From: Xylanimicrobium pachnodae JCM 13526 = NBRC 107786
GTDB taxonomy: Bacteria > Actinomycetota > Actinomycetes > Actinomycetales > Cellulomonadaceae
Assembly: GCA_001592145.1 (NCBI GenBank)
Contig: BCWJ01000018.1
Span: 36,515 to 100,514, forward strand
DNA: 64,000 nucleotides
Direction: 5' to 3'
The notes under the pieces are model-generated. The model did not search any database. It had not been told where the DNA came from and saw only the letters and a program-made list of their open reading frames with translations. The number at the start of each line of letters is the position of its first letter. Positions within the stretch are counted from its first letter, which is position 1. Positions 34,426 through 44,059 of the stretch are shown piece after piece. The translations under genes and the position numbers were made by a program.

Positions 34426-35423
34426 TGGGTGCTCTTGCCGGGGTGCGTCCCCGCGCCGTCCGGTCGTTCCGGCTGGACCGCCGCTACCTGCCCGTGCTCG
34501 GCACCCTGGTGGTGCTGGTGCTCATGCTCGCCGTGGGTGGCGGGCGCTACGACGGGTTCGTCTCGGGGCGCGTCATCTCGAACCTGTTCCTCAACAACGC
34601 CCACCTGGTGGTGCTGGCCGTCGGCATGACGTTCGTGATCCTCACGGGCGGCATCGACCTGTCGGTGGGGGCCGTGGTGGCGCTCAGCGGCATCGTGGCG
34701 GCGGTGTCGTTCCAGGCGGGGCTGCCCGCCGCGGTGGTGATCCCGCTGGTGGTGCTGGTCGGCTCGGTGATCGGGCTGCTGGTGGGGGTCATGGTGCACG
34801 TGTTCGGGGTGCAGCCCTTCGTGGCGTCGCTGGCCGCGATGTTCCTGGCCCGCGGCCTGTGCTACGTGCTGGCCCCCGAGTCCGTGCCCATCAGGGACGA
34901 GTCGTTCGTCGCGCTGTCCAGCTGGTCGGTGCAGTTCGGCGACGGCTGGCGGGTCACGTCGGCCGTGGTCATCGCGCTGGTGACCCTGGCGGTGGCCGTG
35001 TGGGTGCTGCAGCGCACCCGGTTCGGCCGCACGGTGTACGCGATCGGCGGGGGCGAGCAGTCGGCGCGGCTCATGGGCCTGCCGGTGGCGCGCACCACGG
35101 TGCTCGTCTACGTGGTCTCGGGCACCTGCGCCGGGATCGGCGGGCTGCTGTTCGCCATGTACTCGCGGTCGGGCTACTCGCTGACCGGCGTCGGCATGGA
35201 GCTGGACGCCATCGCCGCGGTCGTGATCGGCGGGACGCTGCTCACGGGCGGAACGGGCTTCGTGGCCGGCTCGCTCCTGGGCGTGCTGGTGCTCGGCCTG
35301 ATCCAGACGATCATCACGTTCGAGGGCACGCTGTCGTCGTGGTGGACGCGCATCGTCATCGGTGCGCTGGTGCTCGTGTTCGTGGTGCTCCAGCGCGGGC
35401 TGATGGGCCGGCGAACCACCTGA
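34425..35423 (+). CDS. yjfF: YjfF-like sugar importer permease
   Basis: 332 residues. Signatures: LVVLAVGMTFVILTGGIDLSVGAVVALSGI, VFGVQPFVASLAAMFLARGL, FGRTVYAIGGGEQSARLMGLPV and GVGMELDAIAAVVIGGTLLTGG. Start overlaps the preceding stop by one base (TGATG). Completes the YtfQRT-YjfF furanose importer; the shared operator with araB and chvE suggests that it serves L-arabinofuranose or galactofuranose uptake in this organism. Confidence 0.92.
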   Translation: MGALAGVRPRAVRSFRLDRRYLPVLGTLVVLVLMLAVGGGRYDGFVSGRVISNLFLNNAHLVVLAVGMTFVILTGGIDLSVGAVVALSGIVAAVSFQAGLPAAVVIPLVVLVGSVIGLLVGVMVHVFGVQPFVASLAAMFLARGLCYVLAPESVPIRDESFVALSSWSVQFGDGWRVTSAVVIALVTLAVAVWVLQRTRFGRTVYAIGGGEQSARLMGLPVARTTVLVYVVSGTCAGIGGLLFAMYSRSGYSLTGVGMELDAIAAVVIGGTLLTGGTGFVAGSLLGVLVLGLIQTIITFEGTLSSWWTRIVIGALVLVFVVLQRGLMGRRTT

Positions 35424-35592
35424 CGCGGGATGCCGTCCGGGCATATCGCCACTGACCTGGCGAAATGGTGAGGCGCGAGACAAATTTCCGGTCTTTGGGT
35501 GCCGCCCCGTACCCTGAGGGCGCCAGCCGAGCGCGCACAATGCGCCAGATGCCGGTGTCCTTGCCGTCACGATCTGCAGCACAGGGAGAGAC

Positions 35593-38500
35593 GTGGGCTT
35601 TCTGCCGCGCGGCCGCGTACGTCATCGCCGGGCCGTCTCGACCACGGTGGTGACCGCGCTCGTGGCGAGCCTGCTGGTCGGGGCCGTGATGTCGCAGGGC
35701 GAGGCCACGGCGGACGCCGAGCTCAACGACGGCGGCGTGTGGGTCACCAACCAGGCCTCCGGGCTGGTGGGCCGGTTCAACACGAGCGCCGGCACCCTGG
35801 ACGGGACCATGCTCGCGGGCAGCGCGGCGTTCGACGTCGACCAGCAGGGGCGTGACGTGCTGGTGGCCGACGACGGCTCGTCGACGGCGAACGCGGTGGA
35901 CGTGGCCCGTCTCGAGTTCGCCTCGGTGACGCGGCTCCCCGCGGGAGCACAGGTGGTCATGGGCGGCGGCCGGGTGGCCGTGGCGGACGACGAGTCCGGG
36001 GACCTGTGGGTCACCACGCTGAGCCAGCTCCCCGCGCTCGACACCGCCAAGAAGGACCCGACCGTCGAGCTCGGTGGGGACTCCCAGGTCGTGGTGTCGC
36101 AGTCGGGCACGGTCTACGCGGCGGTCCCCGGGAGCGACGCGCTGTGGACGGTGAAGCCGGGGCAGGAGCCGCAGTCGCGGACGCTGGACCTGATGGGCGA
36201 GGGCGACGACGTGGCGCTCACCACGGTGGGTGACGACGTCGTGGTCCTGGACCGCACGCAGGGCCGGCTTCGCCTGCCGGGTGGCGACGTGGTGGACGTG
36301 GACGGCGCGCAGGACGCGCAGCTCCAGCAGCCCGGCGCCGCGTCCGACGCCGTGGCGTACGCGACGTCGTCGGCGCTCGTGGTGCAGCCGCTGAGCGGCG
36401 GGCAGGCCGTGCGGCACGACGCCGCCGGGAAGGCCGCGTCACCCGTCCAGATGAACGGCTGCCTGTACGGGGCGTGGTCCGGGACGGGCCAGATCGTGCG
36501 CGACTGCGAGGGCACGGACCGTGACCTCGACCGCACGCTCGACGGCGTCAGCCAGACCGCGGTGCTGCGGTACCGGGCCAACCGTGACGCCGTGGTGCTC
36601 AACGACCTCACGGACGGCACCGTGTGGCAGGCCATGGACGACTTCGAGCCGGTGGACGACTGGGAGGTCACGCACCCCGAGGAGGGCCCGCAGGACGGCA
36701 CGGTCCCGGAGTCGACCATGCCCGAGATGGTCGACAACACCGTCGTCGACCGGGAGAAGCAGGACCCGCCCGAGGCGAAGGACGACCTGCTCGGCGTGCG
36801 ACCGGGGCGCAGCACGGTGCTCGACGTGCTCGCCAACGACCTGGACCCCGACGGCGACGTGATCACGGCCGCGCTCCACGGTGAGCAGCCCGACGGCATC
36901 ACGATCCAGGAGGTCATGGGCGGCGCCGCGCTGCAGGCCGTCGTCCCGCCGGAGGCGACCGGGTCGGCGTCGTTCACGTACACCGTCTCGGACGGGCGCG
37001 GCGGCACCGACGACGCGAACGTGTCGCTGCACGTGGTGCCGTGGGACGAGAACAACATCCCGGAGCAGACCGGTGAGCCCGTGCTGCGGGTCCAGAAGGG
37101 CGGCCGCGGCGAGATCCGCATCCTGCCCTACTTCCGGGATCCCGACGGCGACGACGTCTACCTGTCGACGGCCACCGTGTCGGTCACCGGTGACGAGGTG
37201 CGGGCGTACCCGGACGGGCTCATCGAGTTCCGCGACGGCGGCACCGCGACGGGCCGCAAGAACGTCACGGTCACCGTGGGAGACGGCCGCGGCGGGATGG
37301 TCGAGGGCACGCTGTGGGTGGACGTCGTCAACGTCCAGGAGCCGCCCGTGGCGGTCGGCGACCACGTCGTGGTGCGCGCCGGGCAGCCCGTCACCGTCGA
37401 GCCGCTGGCCAACGACTCCGACCCGAACGGGGACTCGCTGCGGCTCGTCAACGTCGCCGACGCCGCGGGCGCCACGATCACCCCCAACTACGACGCCGGC
37501 ACGTTCACGTTCCTCGCGCCGGACGCCGGGTCGTACGACGTGCTGTACCAGGTCTCCGACGGGCCGGCGAGCACCACGGGTGTGGTCCGCGTGGACGTGC
37601 TCGCCCCGGACGCGCCCGGTGGTGCGCCGATCGTCGTCTCGGACGCGGTGATGCTGCCCACCGGCGGCACCGCCCTCGTGGACGTGCTCGCCAACGACTC
37701 CGACCCGGCCGGCGGGGTGCTGGTGGTCCAGTCCTTCGACGTGCCCGACGACGCCGGCCTCTCCGTGACGCTGCTGGCCCACCAGGTGCTGCGGATCTCC
37801 GAGGCGCGCCGCCTGTCCGAGGCCGTGACCCTGACGTACACCGTCTCGAACGGCACCGACGTCGCCACGGGCGAGGTGCGGGTGATGCCTGTGCCGGCGC
37901 CGGACCGCCTCCAGCCACCGAGCGCCGCGCCCGACGAGGTGACCGTCCACGTCGGCGACTACGTGACCATCGACGTGCTCGCGAACGACACGCACCCCGA
38001 CGGCCTGGAGCTCACCCTCGCGGACGACCTCGAGGAGACGGTGGAGCCCGGCCAGGGCGACCTGTTCGTCTCGGACGGCGTGCTGCGCTTCCGCGCCGGG
38101 GACCAGCCCGACACCGCCTACGCCGTCTACAAGGTGCGCGACCCGAACGGGCAGGAGGACTCCGCCCAGGTCACGATCCACATCGTCGGTGGGGAGGAGA
38201 ACGAGGCGCCGACACCGCCGGACGTCGCGGCGCGCGTCATGACGGGCGGCGCCGCCCGGGTGGCGATCCCGCTCGACCGGATCGACCCGGACGGCGACTC
38301 GGTGCGGCTGGTCGGCATCGTCAGCCCGCCCACACTGGGGCTCGCCGAGATCGCCGACGGCCGCTACATCGACTTCAAGGCCACCCCCGGCGCGGTGGGC
38401 CAGGACACCATCGTCTACTCGGTGGTCGACGCGCGCGGGGCCACGGCCCAGGGGGTCGTGCGGATCGGCATCGCGCCGGCGCCGGACAGCAACCACGCCC

Positions 38501-41500
38501 CCATCGCGGAGGACGACGTGGTCACGGTCCAGCCGGGCCGCACCATCGCCGTGCCCGCGCTCGCGAACGACTCGGACCCCGACGGCGACCAGTACGGCCT
38601 GGCGGCGCACGGGATCGAGGCGTCCGACCCGCTCGACCCGAAGGTCCAGGACGGACGGATCGTCGTGGACGCCCCGGAGGATGAGGGCAGCTACGGGTTC
38701 TACTACACGATCGAGGACAGCTGGGGCGCCCAGGCCATGGGCGCCGTCACGCTGGAGGTCTCGGCCGACGCCCCGCTGAAAGCGCCCATCGCGCGGGACG
38801 ACATCGTGCTCGACAGCGCGATCACGTACGACCAGAGCACCGTGGAGCTCACCGCGCTCGCCAACGACGAGGACCCGGACGGCATCGCGAGCGACCTGAC
38901 CGTCGCGGTGGACGCCAAGACGGCCTCGGTGGACGACGACGGTGTGGTCACGGTGGAACTCACTGCGCGGCGGCAGGTGCTCACGTACACCGTCACCGAC
39001 CTGGACGGGCTGACGGGCAAGGCCTTCCTCATCGTCCCGGCGTCGAAGCGCAAGGACAAGGACGCCGAGCAGGTCACACCCGAGGACCAGCAGGTCATCG
39101 AGGAGGATCTGGGCCCCGAGCCCATGACCAGGGCGGATGTCAAGCCGCTCGAGGTCAAGTCGGGTGAGGAGCTCGTGGTCGACGTCGCGGACGCCGTCGT
39201 CGTCGCCGAGGGCGGCGCCGCGAAGATCGCCGATCCCTCCACCGCGAAGGCCGTGGCCGGGACGGTCACCGTCAAGGACGACCGGCGGCTCGTGTTCGTC
39301 TCGAACGAGGACTACGTGGGCCCGGCGGCGGTGAACGTGCTGGTCACCGACGGCCTCGGGGACGGCACGACGTCCGACGGCCACACGCTGCTGGTGCAGG
39401 TCCCCATCACGGTGCTCCCGCCCGACAACCTGCCCCCCGTCCCGGGCAAGCCGTCGGGTGAGGTGGCCGCCGGGGAGAAGAGCACGGTCAACCTGGGCCG
39501 GTTCGCCAGCGACCCGAACGAGGACGCGCTCACGTTCACGCTGGGGAAGCTGCCCGACGGGCTGAAGGCCACGCTCGCCGACGGCGTGGTGACCCTGGAG
39601 GCCGATCCCGACCTGGTCAAGGGCGTGGACCTGACGATCCCGTTCACGGTCTCCGACGGCACGAACCCCGCCGTGGACGGTTCGATGACCGTGACCGTCG
39701 TCGCCTCGACCCGGCCCCTGCCCAAGGCGGTCGACGACACGGTCGAGGGCGCCCACCAGGGCGTCGCCACGAGCGTGGACGTGCTCGCGAACGACATCGA
39801 CCCGTTCGACCCCGAGGGCCTGGAGATCGTCTCCGCGCTCGTCCAGACGGGGCGGGGCACCGCCGTCATCGACGGCGACAAGGTGGTGGTGACGCCTGCC
39901 GACGACTTCGTGGGCACCCTCGTGGCCTCGTACAGCGTGCAGGACGCCACCCAGGACGCCGACCGGATCGTGGACGGCACCGTCACCCTGACCGTGCTCG
40001 GCGTGCCCGAGGCGCCCGCCGCGGCGTCGGTCGAGGAGGTGCGCTCGCACACCGTCGTCCTGTCCTGGACGCCGCCGAACAACAACGGTGCGGAGATCAC
40101 CGGGTACACGGTGACCTCAAACCGGGGCGACGTGTTCGACTGCGCGACGACGACGTGCACGCTGACCGGGCTGACCAACGACGTCACGTACACGTTCACC
40201 GTGGTGGCCACCAACGAGGTGGGTCCCTCGGAGGCGTCCCCGGCCTCGGCGCCGGCACGCCCCGACGAGAAGCCGGATCCGCCTGCGGCCCCGACGGTGG
40301 TGTTCGGCGACAAGTCGCTCACCATCACCTGGACCAACGCCACGTACACCGACCGCTCGGCGATCAGCAAGGTCAACCTGCAGATCTCCCCGGCCCCGGC
40401 GTCGGGCTCCGCGCAGAAGACGGGTGTCACGGGCAACAAGATCGTGTGGGAGGGCCTGACCAACGGCGTCTCCTACAAGGTCCAGGTCCAGGCCGTCAAC
40501 GCGGCACCGGACCCGTCGGACTGGGGCGCCTGGTCGGCCGGCGTGGTGCCCGCGGGCAAGCCGGACGCCCCGTCCGCGCCGACGGCGACCCGCGACGACT
40601 CGGGCAAGATCACCGTGAAGTGGTCCGCGCCCCAGGACAACGGCGACAAGATCGCCAGCTACTACGTCGACGTCTACAAGGACGGCGCGCTCGACCAGTC
40701 GAACGTCGCCGAGACCGGGACGTCGAAGCAGTTCACCGGCCTGAGCACCACCGCGAAGTACACGTTCGCGGTGTCCGCGAAGAACAAGGCGGGCGAGGGT
40801 GAGGTCAGTGCCAAGTCCGCCGCGGTGATCGCGTACGGCAAGCCGACGCCGCCCACCACGGTGACGGCCACCGACAAGGCCGGGGTGCCGCAGGTGTCCT
40901 GGAGCGGTGCGGGCGGCAACGGCACGACCATCACCAGCTACGTGGTCACGGCGTCCAACGGCTCCACCAAGACCACGACGGGTACCAGCGTGAGCTTCAC
41001 GGGCCTGTCCAACGGCACGAGCTACACGTTCACCGTGCAGGCCAAGAGCGCGGGCGGAACCTCCGACGCCTCCAAGAAGTCTGGGTCCGTCACCGCGTAC
41101 GGCAAGCCGAGCGCGCCGAGCGTGAAGTGGACCAAGTCCTCGGCGACCGACGGCTACTTCACCGTGACCGCGCCGAGCACCTGGAACGGCAACAACGGCA
41201 CGGTGACGTGGACGCTCTCCGGCAGCCAGTCGGGCTCCAAGACGGTGTCGCTGGGCGCCGGCAAGACCACCCGCGTCGACGTCTCGGGCGGCTACTCGAA
41301 GTCGTACAAGGTGACGGTGTCCGCGAAGAACGGCGCCGGGACCACGTCGGGCGGCAGCGCGAGCGGCAAGACCGACGCGCCGCCACCGGACCCGCAGGTG
41401 TGGGTGACCAACTCGGGCAACCCGGGCATCTACAACACCGGCTCGTGCCGTTCCGCGTGCCAGACGTTCCTGGTGCACGCCAACTCGACGTTCCCGTCCG

Positions 41501-41703
41501 GCACCCACTCGTTCGACTGCTACTCCAGCGACGGTGGGAACCACAAGTTCAGCACCAGCACCTTCACCGGGACGCTCAAGGCCAACGGCACGCTGGAGCT
41601 CAACTGCTTCCTGGGCTACGCGAGCTACGGCTCCTCGCAGCAGGTGTGGGTCACGGTGGACGGCAGCACCAAGTACTCGGTGAAGAAGACCTGGTTCCGC
41701 TGA
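35593..41703 (+). CDS. Giant secreted Ig-like/fibronectin type III surface protein
   Basis: 2036 residues from GTG 35593, preceded by AGGGAGAG. A basic N-terminus and a hydrophobic segment (about 17-37) form a signal peptide. Residues about 45-345 look like a beta-propeller (repeated GGVWVTNQASG, DLWVTT, ALWTVKPG). From about 390 to 1470 follow roughly nine Ig-like (Big_9/cadherin-like) repeats marked by VLANDxDPDGD; then five FN3-like domains starting near 1472, 1561, 1657, 1752 and 1839; then a C-terminal domain (1934-2036) with four cysteines. No LPxTG or C-terminal anchor. In related actinobacteria such genes usually precede moxR, DUF58 and transglutaminase genes; here none follows. Role unknown, probably adhesion or envelope. 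Confidence 0.88.
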   Translation: MGFLPRGRVRHRRAVSTTVVTALVASLLVGAVMSQGEATADAELNDGGVWVTNQASGLVGRFNTSAGTLDGTMLAGSAAFDVDQQGRDVLVADDGSSTANAVDVARLEFASVTRLPAGAQVVMGGGRVAVADDESGDLWVTTLSQLPALDTAKKDPTVELGGDSQVVVSQSGTVYAAVPGSDALWTVKPGQEPQSRTLDLMGEGDDVALTTVGDDVVVLDRTQGRLRLPGGDVVDVDGAQDAQLQQPGAASDAVAYATSSALVVQPLSGGQAVRHDAAGKAASPVQMNGCLYGAWSGTGQIVRDCEGTDRDLDRTLDGVSQTAVLRYRANRDAVVLNDLTDGTVWQAMDDFEPVDDWEVTHPEEGPQDGTVPESTMPEMVDNTVVDREKQDPPEAKDDLLGVRPGRSTVLDVLANDLDPDGDVITAALHGEQPDGITIQEVMGGAALQAVVPPEATGSASFTYTVSDGRGGTDDANVSLHVVPWDENNIPEQTGEPVLRVQKGGRGEIRILPYFRDPDGDDVYLSTATVSVTGDEVRAYPDGLIEFRDGGTATGRKNVTVTVGDGRGGMVEGTLWVDVVNVQEPPVAVGDHVVVRAGQPVTVEPLANDSDPNGDSLRLVNVADAAGATITPNYDAGTFTFLAPDAGSYDVLYQVSDGPASTTGVVRVDVLAPDAPGGAPIVVSDAVMLPTGGTALVDVLANDSDPAGGVLVVQSFDVPDDAGLSVTLLAHQVLRISEARRLSEAVTLTYTVSNGTDVATGEVRVMPVPAPDRLQPPSAAPDEVTVHVGDYVTIDVLANDTHPDGLELTLADDLEETVEPGQGDLFVSDGVLRFRAGDQPDTAYAVYKVRDPNGQEDSAQVTIHIVGGEENEAPTPPDVAARVMTGGAARVAIPLDRIDPDGDSVRLVGIVSPPTLGLAEIADGRYIDFKATPGAVGQDTIVYSVVDARGATAQGVVRIGIAPAPDSNHAPIAEDDVVTVQPGRTIAVPALANDSDPDGDQYGLAAHGIEASDPLDPKVQDGRIVVDAPEDEGSYGFYYTIEDSWGAQAMGAVTLEVSADAPLKAPIARDDIVLDSAITYDQSTVELTALANDEDPDGIASDLTVAVDAKTASVDDDGVVTVELTARRQVLTYTVTDLDGLTGKAFLIVPASKRKDKDAEQVTPEDQQVIEEDLGPEPMTRADVKPLEVKSGEELVVDVADAVVVAEGGAAKIADPSTAKAVAGTVTVKDDRRLVFVSNEDYVGPAAVNVLVTDGLGDGTTSDGHTLLVQVPITVLPPDNLPPVPGKPSGEVAAGEKSTVNLGRFASDPNEDALTFTLGKLPDGLKATLADGVVTLEADPDLVKGVDLTIPFTVSDGTNPAVDGSMTVTVVASTRPLPKAVDDTVEGAHQGVATSVDVLANDIDPFDPEGLEIVSALVQTGRGTAVIDGDKVVVTPADDFVGTLVASYSVQDATQDADRIVDGTVTLTVLGVPEAPAAASVEEVRSHTVVLSWTPPNNNGAEITGYTVTSNRGDVFDCATTTCTLTGLTNDVTYTFTVVATNEVGPSEASPASAPARPDEKPDPPAAPTVVFGDKSLTITWTNATYTDRSAISKVNLQISPAPASGSAQKTGVTGNKIVWEGLTNGVSYKVQVQAVNAAPDPSDWGAWSAGVVPAGKPDAPSAPTATRDDSGKITVKWSAPQDNGDKIASYYVDVYKDGALDQSNVAETGTSKQFTGLSTTAKYTFAVSAKNKAGEGEVSAKSAAVIAYGKPTPPTTVTATDKAGVPQVSWSGAGGNGTTITSYVVTASNGSTKTTTGTSVSFTGLSNGTSYTFTVQAKSAGGTSDASKKSGSVTAYGKPSAPSVKWTKSSATDGYFTVTAPSTWNGNNGTVTWTLSGSQSGSKTVSLGAGKTTRVDVSGGYSKSYKVTVSAKNGAGTTSGGSASGKTDAPPPDPQVWVTNSGNPGIYNTGSCRSACQTFLVHANSTFPSGTHSFDCYSSDGGNHKFSTSTFTGTLKANGTLELNCFLGYASYGSSQQVWVTVDGSTKYSVKKTWFR

Positions 41704-41709
41704 CGGAGC

Positions 41710-41758
41710 GTGGTTTCGACAGGCTCAACCACCCGGTGGTTGAGCCTGTCGAAACCAC
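41710..41758. repeat. TTCGACAGGCTC inverted repeat, copy 2 (perfect); likely bidirectional terminator
   Basis: Two perfectly complementary 23-bp arms (41710-41732 and 41736-41758, starting GTGGTTTCGACAGGCTCAAC) with a CCG loop lie between the convergent giant gene and trkA. This sequence type is repeated in many Micrococcales genomes (from memory). Position suggests a terminator as well. Confidence 0.85.
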
Positions 41759-41769
41759 GGGACCGGGAC

Positions 41770-42447
41770 TTACGGCCGGGCGCTGAACCTCTCCAGCACG
41801 TCCTCGTGCCCGGAGACCACGATGAAGTCCGATGCCGCCACGCGCGTCTCCGCGGTGGCGTACTGGAACTCCAGCCCGGGGGACTTCACGCCGATGACGG
41901 TGACGCCGTACCGCTTGCGCACGTCGGACTGCGCGAGCGTGAATCCCTGCATCTCCAGGGGCGGGCGCATCTTGACGATCACGAAGTCGTCCTCGACCTG
42001 GATGTAGTCGAGCATCTTCCCGCTGACCAGGTGGGCGACGCGCGCCCCGGCGTCCGACTCGGGGTAGACGACGTGGTGGGCGCCGATGCGCTGCAGGATG
42101 CGCCCGTGCTCCGGGGTGACGGCCTTGGCCCAGATCTGCGGCGTCTTGAGGTCCACGAGGTTCGCGGTGATGAGCACCGAGGCCTCCAGGGACGACCCGA
42201 CGCCGACGACGGCGACGGCGAAGTCGCGGGCGCCGAGCTGTTCGAGCGCCTCGGGGTTCGTGGCGTCGGCCTGCACCAGGGGGAGGCGGCCGGACCACTG
42301 CGCGACGCGCTCCTCCTTGTGCTCCACGGCCAGCACGTCCTGCCCCAGCCGGTCCAGGGTGGCCGCGATGGCGGAGCCGAACCGACCCAGCCCGATGACG
42401 AGCGCGCCGGCCTCGCGGTCCGGTTCCTTCTTGACTCTCTCAGCCAC
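41770..42447 (-). CDS. ktrA: KtrA/TrkA-type K+ channel regulatory subunit
   Basis: 225 residues. RCK_N Rossmann domain with GALVIGLGRFGSAIAATLDRLGQDVLAVEH (nucleotide-binding GxGxxG near residue 19) and the later QADATNPEAL; RCK_C domain from about residue 140. Binds nucleotides and gates the membrane subunit encoded just upstream at 42549-43934. The 101-bp gap between the two contains an extended stem. Confidence 0.92.
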   Translation of the reverse strand: MAERVKKEPDREAGALVIGLGRFGSAIAATLDRLGQDVLAVEHKEERVAQWSGRLPLVQADATNPEALEQLGARDFAVAVVGVGSSLEASVLITANLVDLKTPQIWAKAVTPEHGRILQRIGAHHVVYPESDAGARVAHLVSGKMLDYIQVEDDFVIVKMRPPLEMQGFTLAQSDVRKRYGVTVIGVKSPGLEFQYATAETRVAASDFIVVSGHEDVLERFSARP

Positions 42448-42475
42448 GTTCTCTCCTGGTCAGCGGTGTTGTTTG

Positions 42476-42556
42476 TCGGATGAGGCTGCGGTTCCGCTGC
42501 GGGCGGGTGCCTCGTTCCTCGGCCCCCACCCTCCGCTGCACCTCCGCCTCATCCGA
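42476..42556 (-). promoter_or_regulatory. Long-range stem in the ktrB-ktrA intercistronic region
   Basis: TCGGATGAGGC (42476-42486) pairs perfectly with GCCTCATCCGA (42546-42556), enclosing about 59 nt that are also GC-rich and partly self-complementary. The outer arm covers the ktrB stop. It may be an attenuator or processing site; no known riboswitch class is recognised. Confidence 0.45.
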
Positions 42557-43934
42557 TGATCGGACGCTCTTCGGGGAACCTCACGATGCGCCTGCGGTCG
42601 CGCAGGGCGAGCGCGGCAGCGAACGTCATCGTCCCGGTGCGCCCCACGAACATCAGGGCGCTGAGCAGGTACTTGCCGGCGTCGGGCAGGTCGGGGGTGA
42701 TCCCGGTGCTCAGCCCGCAGGTGGCGAACGCGGAGATCACCTCGAACAGGACGCGGTCGAATCGGTACCCGGAGATCTGCATGAGGGCCAGGGTGGACAC
42801 GAGCACGGTGGTGGCGCCGATGAAGACGACGGCGATGGCGATGCGCAGCGTGTCCGGCGGGATGCGCCGCCCGAACACCTCGATGTCGCGGTCGCCGCGC
42901 GCCTCGGCACGGATGGCCAGCAGCATGACGGCCAGGGTGGTCACCTTGATGCCGCCGCCGGTGGACGCCGAGCCGCCGCCCACGAACATCAGGGCGTCCG
43001 TCATGACCCAGGTGGTCTGGTGCATGGAGCCGACGTCGACGGCGCTGAACCCGGCGGACCGTGGCATCACCCCGGCGAACAGGGAGGCGAGCACCTTCTG
43101 CGAGACGGACAGCGGGCCGAACGTGTCCGGGTTGTTCCACTCGGAGACGGCCATGAGCAGCCAGCCGACCGCAACGAGGGCGAGCGAGGTGACGATGGTG
43201 AGCTTGGCGTGCAGGGACAGGCGGGGCCAGGTGCGCCGGCCGCGGCGTCGGGTGTTCATGACGTTGAGCACCACGGGGAACCCGAGCGCACCGACGAACA
43301 CGCCGATGATGATGGGCAGGTCGAGCAGCCAGTCGCCGACGTGGGGCGACATGCCCTCGGGCGTGGGCACGAAGCCCGCGTTGTTGAACGCGGAGACGCC
43401 GTAGAACAGCGAGTGCCACAGGGCGCCGCCCACGGTCTCGTGCAGGGCCAGGAACCGGGGTAGCAGCAGGGCCGCCACGGTGAGCTCGAGCGTCGTCGTG
43501 GTCACGATGACCACCTTGACCAGGGAGCCGACCTCGCCCAGGCGGTCTGTCTTGGTCTCGGACGCCGTGAGCATCTTCTGGGTGAGCCCGATCCGGCGGG
43601 ACACGGCCAGGCCCAGGATGGAGGCGAGCGTCATGACGCCGAACCCGCCCACCTTGATGGCCAGCAGGATCACCACCAGGCCCCACGCCGACCAGTAGGT
43701 GCCGGTGGGCACCACGGTCAGCCCGGTGACGCACACGGCGGACACGGCGGTGAACAGCGCGTCCACGAACCGGGCGCCGCCGGGCCCCGCGGTGGCCCAC
43801 GGGGCGGCGAGCAGCAGGGTGAACAGCGCGCACACGGCCAGGAACACGCCGAGCGCCAGGCGGGCGGGGGAGCGCCGTGCCGTGCGGTCCACGTATTCGC
43901 GCAGGCCGAGCAGGCTGCCGCGCACCGGCGTCAT
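42549..43934 (-). CDS. ktrB: KtrB/TrkH-type K+ uptake membrane subunit
   Basis: 461 residues. Four pore repeats are visible through their selectivity-filter segments: SAVCVTGLTV, AFNNAGF, MPRSAGF and FATCGLSTG, with the flexible SASTGGG loop after the third pore. Each filter centres on a conserved glycine, as in TrkH/KtrB. The ATG at 43934 is chosen for the GGGAGG 5 nt upstream; the frame is open further but without family sequence. Confidence 0.94.
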   Translation of the reverse strand: MTPVRGSLLGLREYVDRTARRSPARLALGVFLAVCALFTLLLAAPWATAGPGGARFVDALFTAVSAVCVTGLTVVPTGTYWSAWGLVVILLAIKVGGFGVMTLASILGLAVSRRIGLTQKMLTASETKTDRLGEVGSLVKVVIVTTTTLELTVAALLLPRFLALHETVGGALWHSLFYGVSAFNNAGFVPTPEGMSPHVGDWLLDLPIIIGVFVGALGFPVVLNVMNTRRRGRRTWPRLSLHAKLTIVTSLALVAVGWLLMAVSEWNNPDTFGPLSVSQKVLASLFAGVMPRSAGFSAVDVGSMHQTTWVMTDALMFVGGGSASTGGGIKVTTLAVMLLAIRAEARGDRDIEVFGRRIPPDTLRIAIAVVFIGATTVLVSTLALMQISGYRFDRVLFEVISAFATCGLSTGITPDLPDAGKYLLSALMFVGRTGTMTFAAALALRDRRRIVRFPEERPIIG

Positions 43935-44059
43935 CGGTCCTCCCTCGCTGCCGCACCCGATCCGTGCCCGGGCCCGCTCCCGGACCAGGCCCCCTGGCCT
44001 GATTGTTGCGTGTGGGGCGCACCGGTAAATGTGCCACGCCGTCCGATACCGTGAGGCGC

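Noticed and set aside
36439..40050. 1203-codon open frame antisense to the giant surface-protein gene
   Set aside because: No family motifs; amino acid composition is that of a GC-rich antisense shadow (His, Arg, Val, Gly), and the plus strand has clear domain repeats.
35593..41703. Polyketide or cellulosomal scaffold reading of the giant protein
   Set aside because: No cohesin, dockerin or carbohydrate-binding signatures seen; the repeats are Ig-like and FN3.
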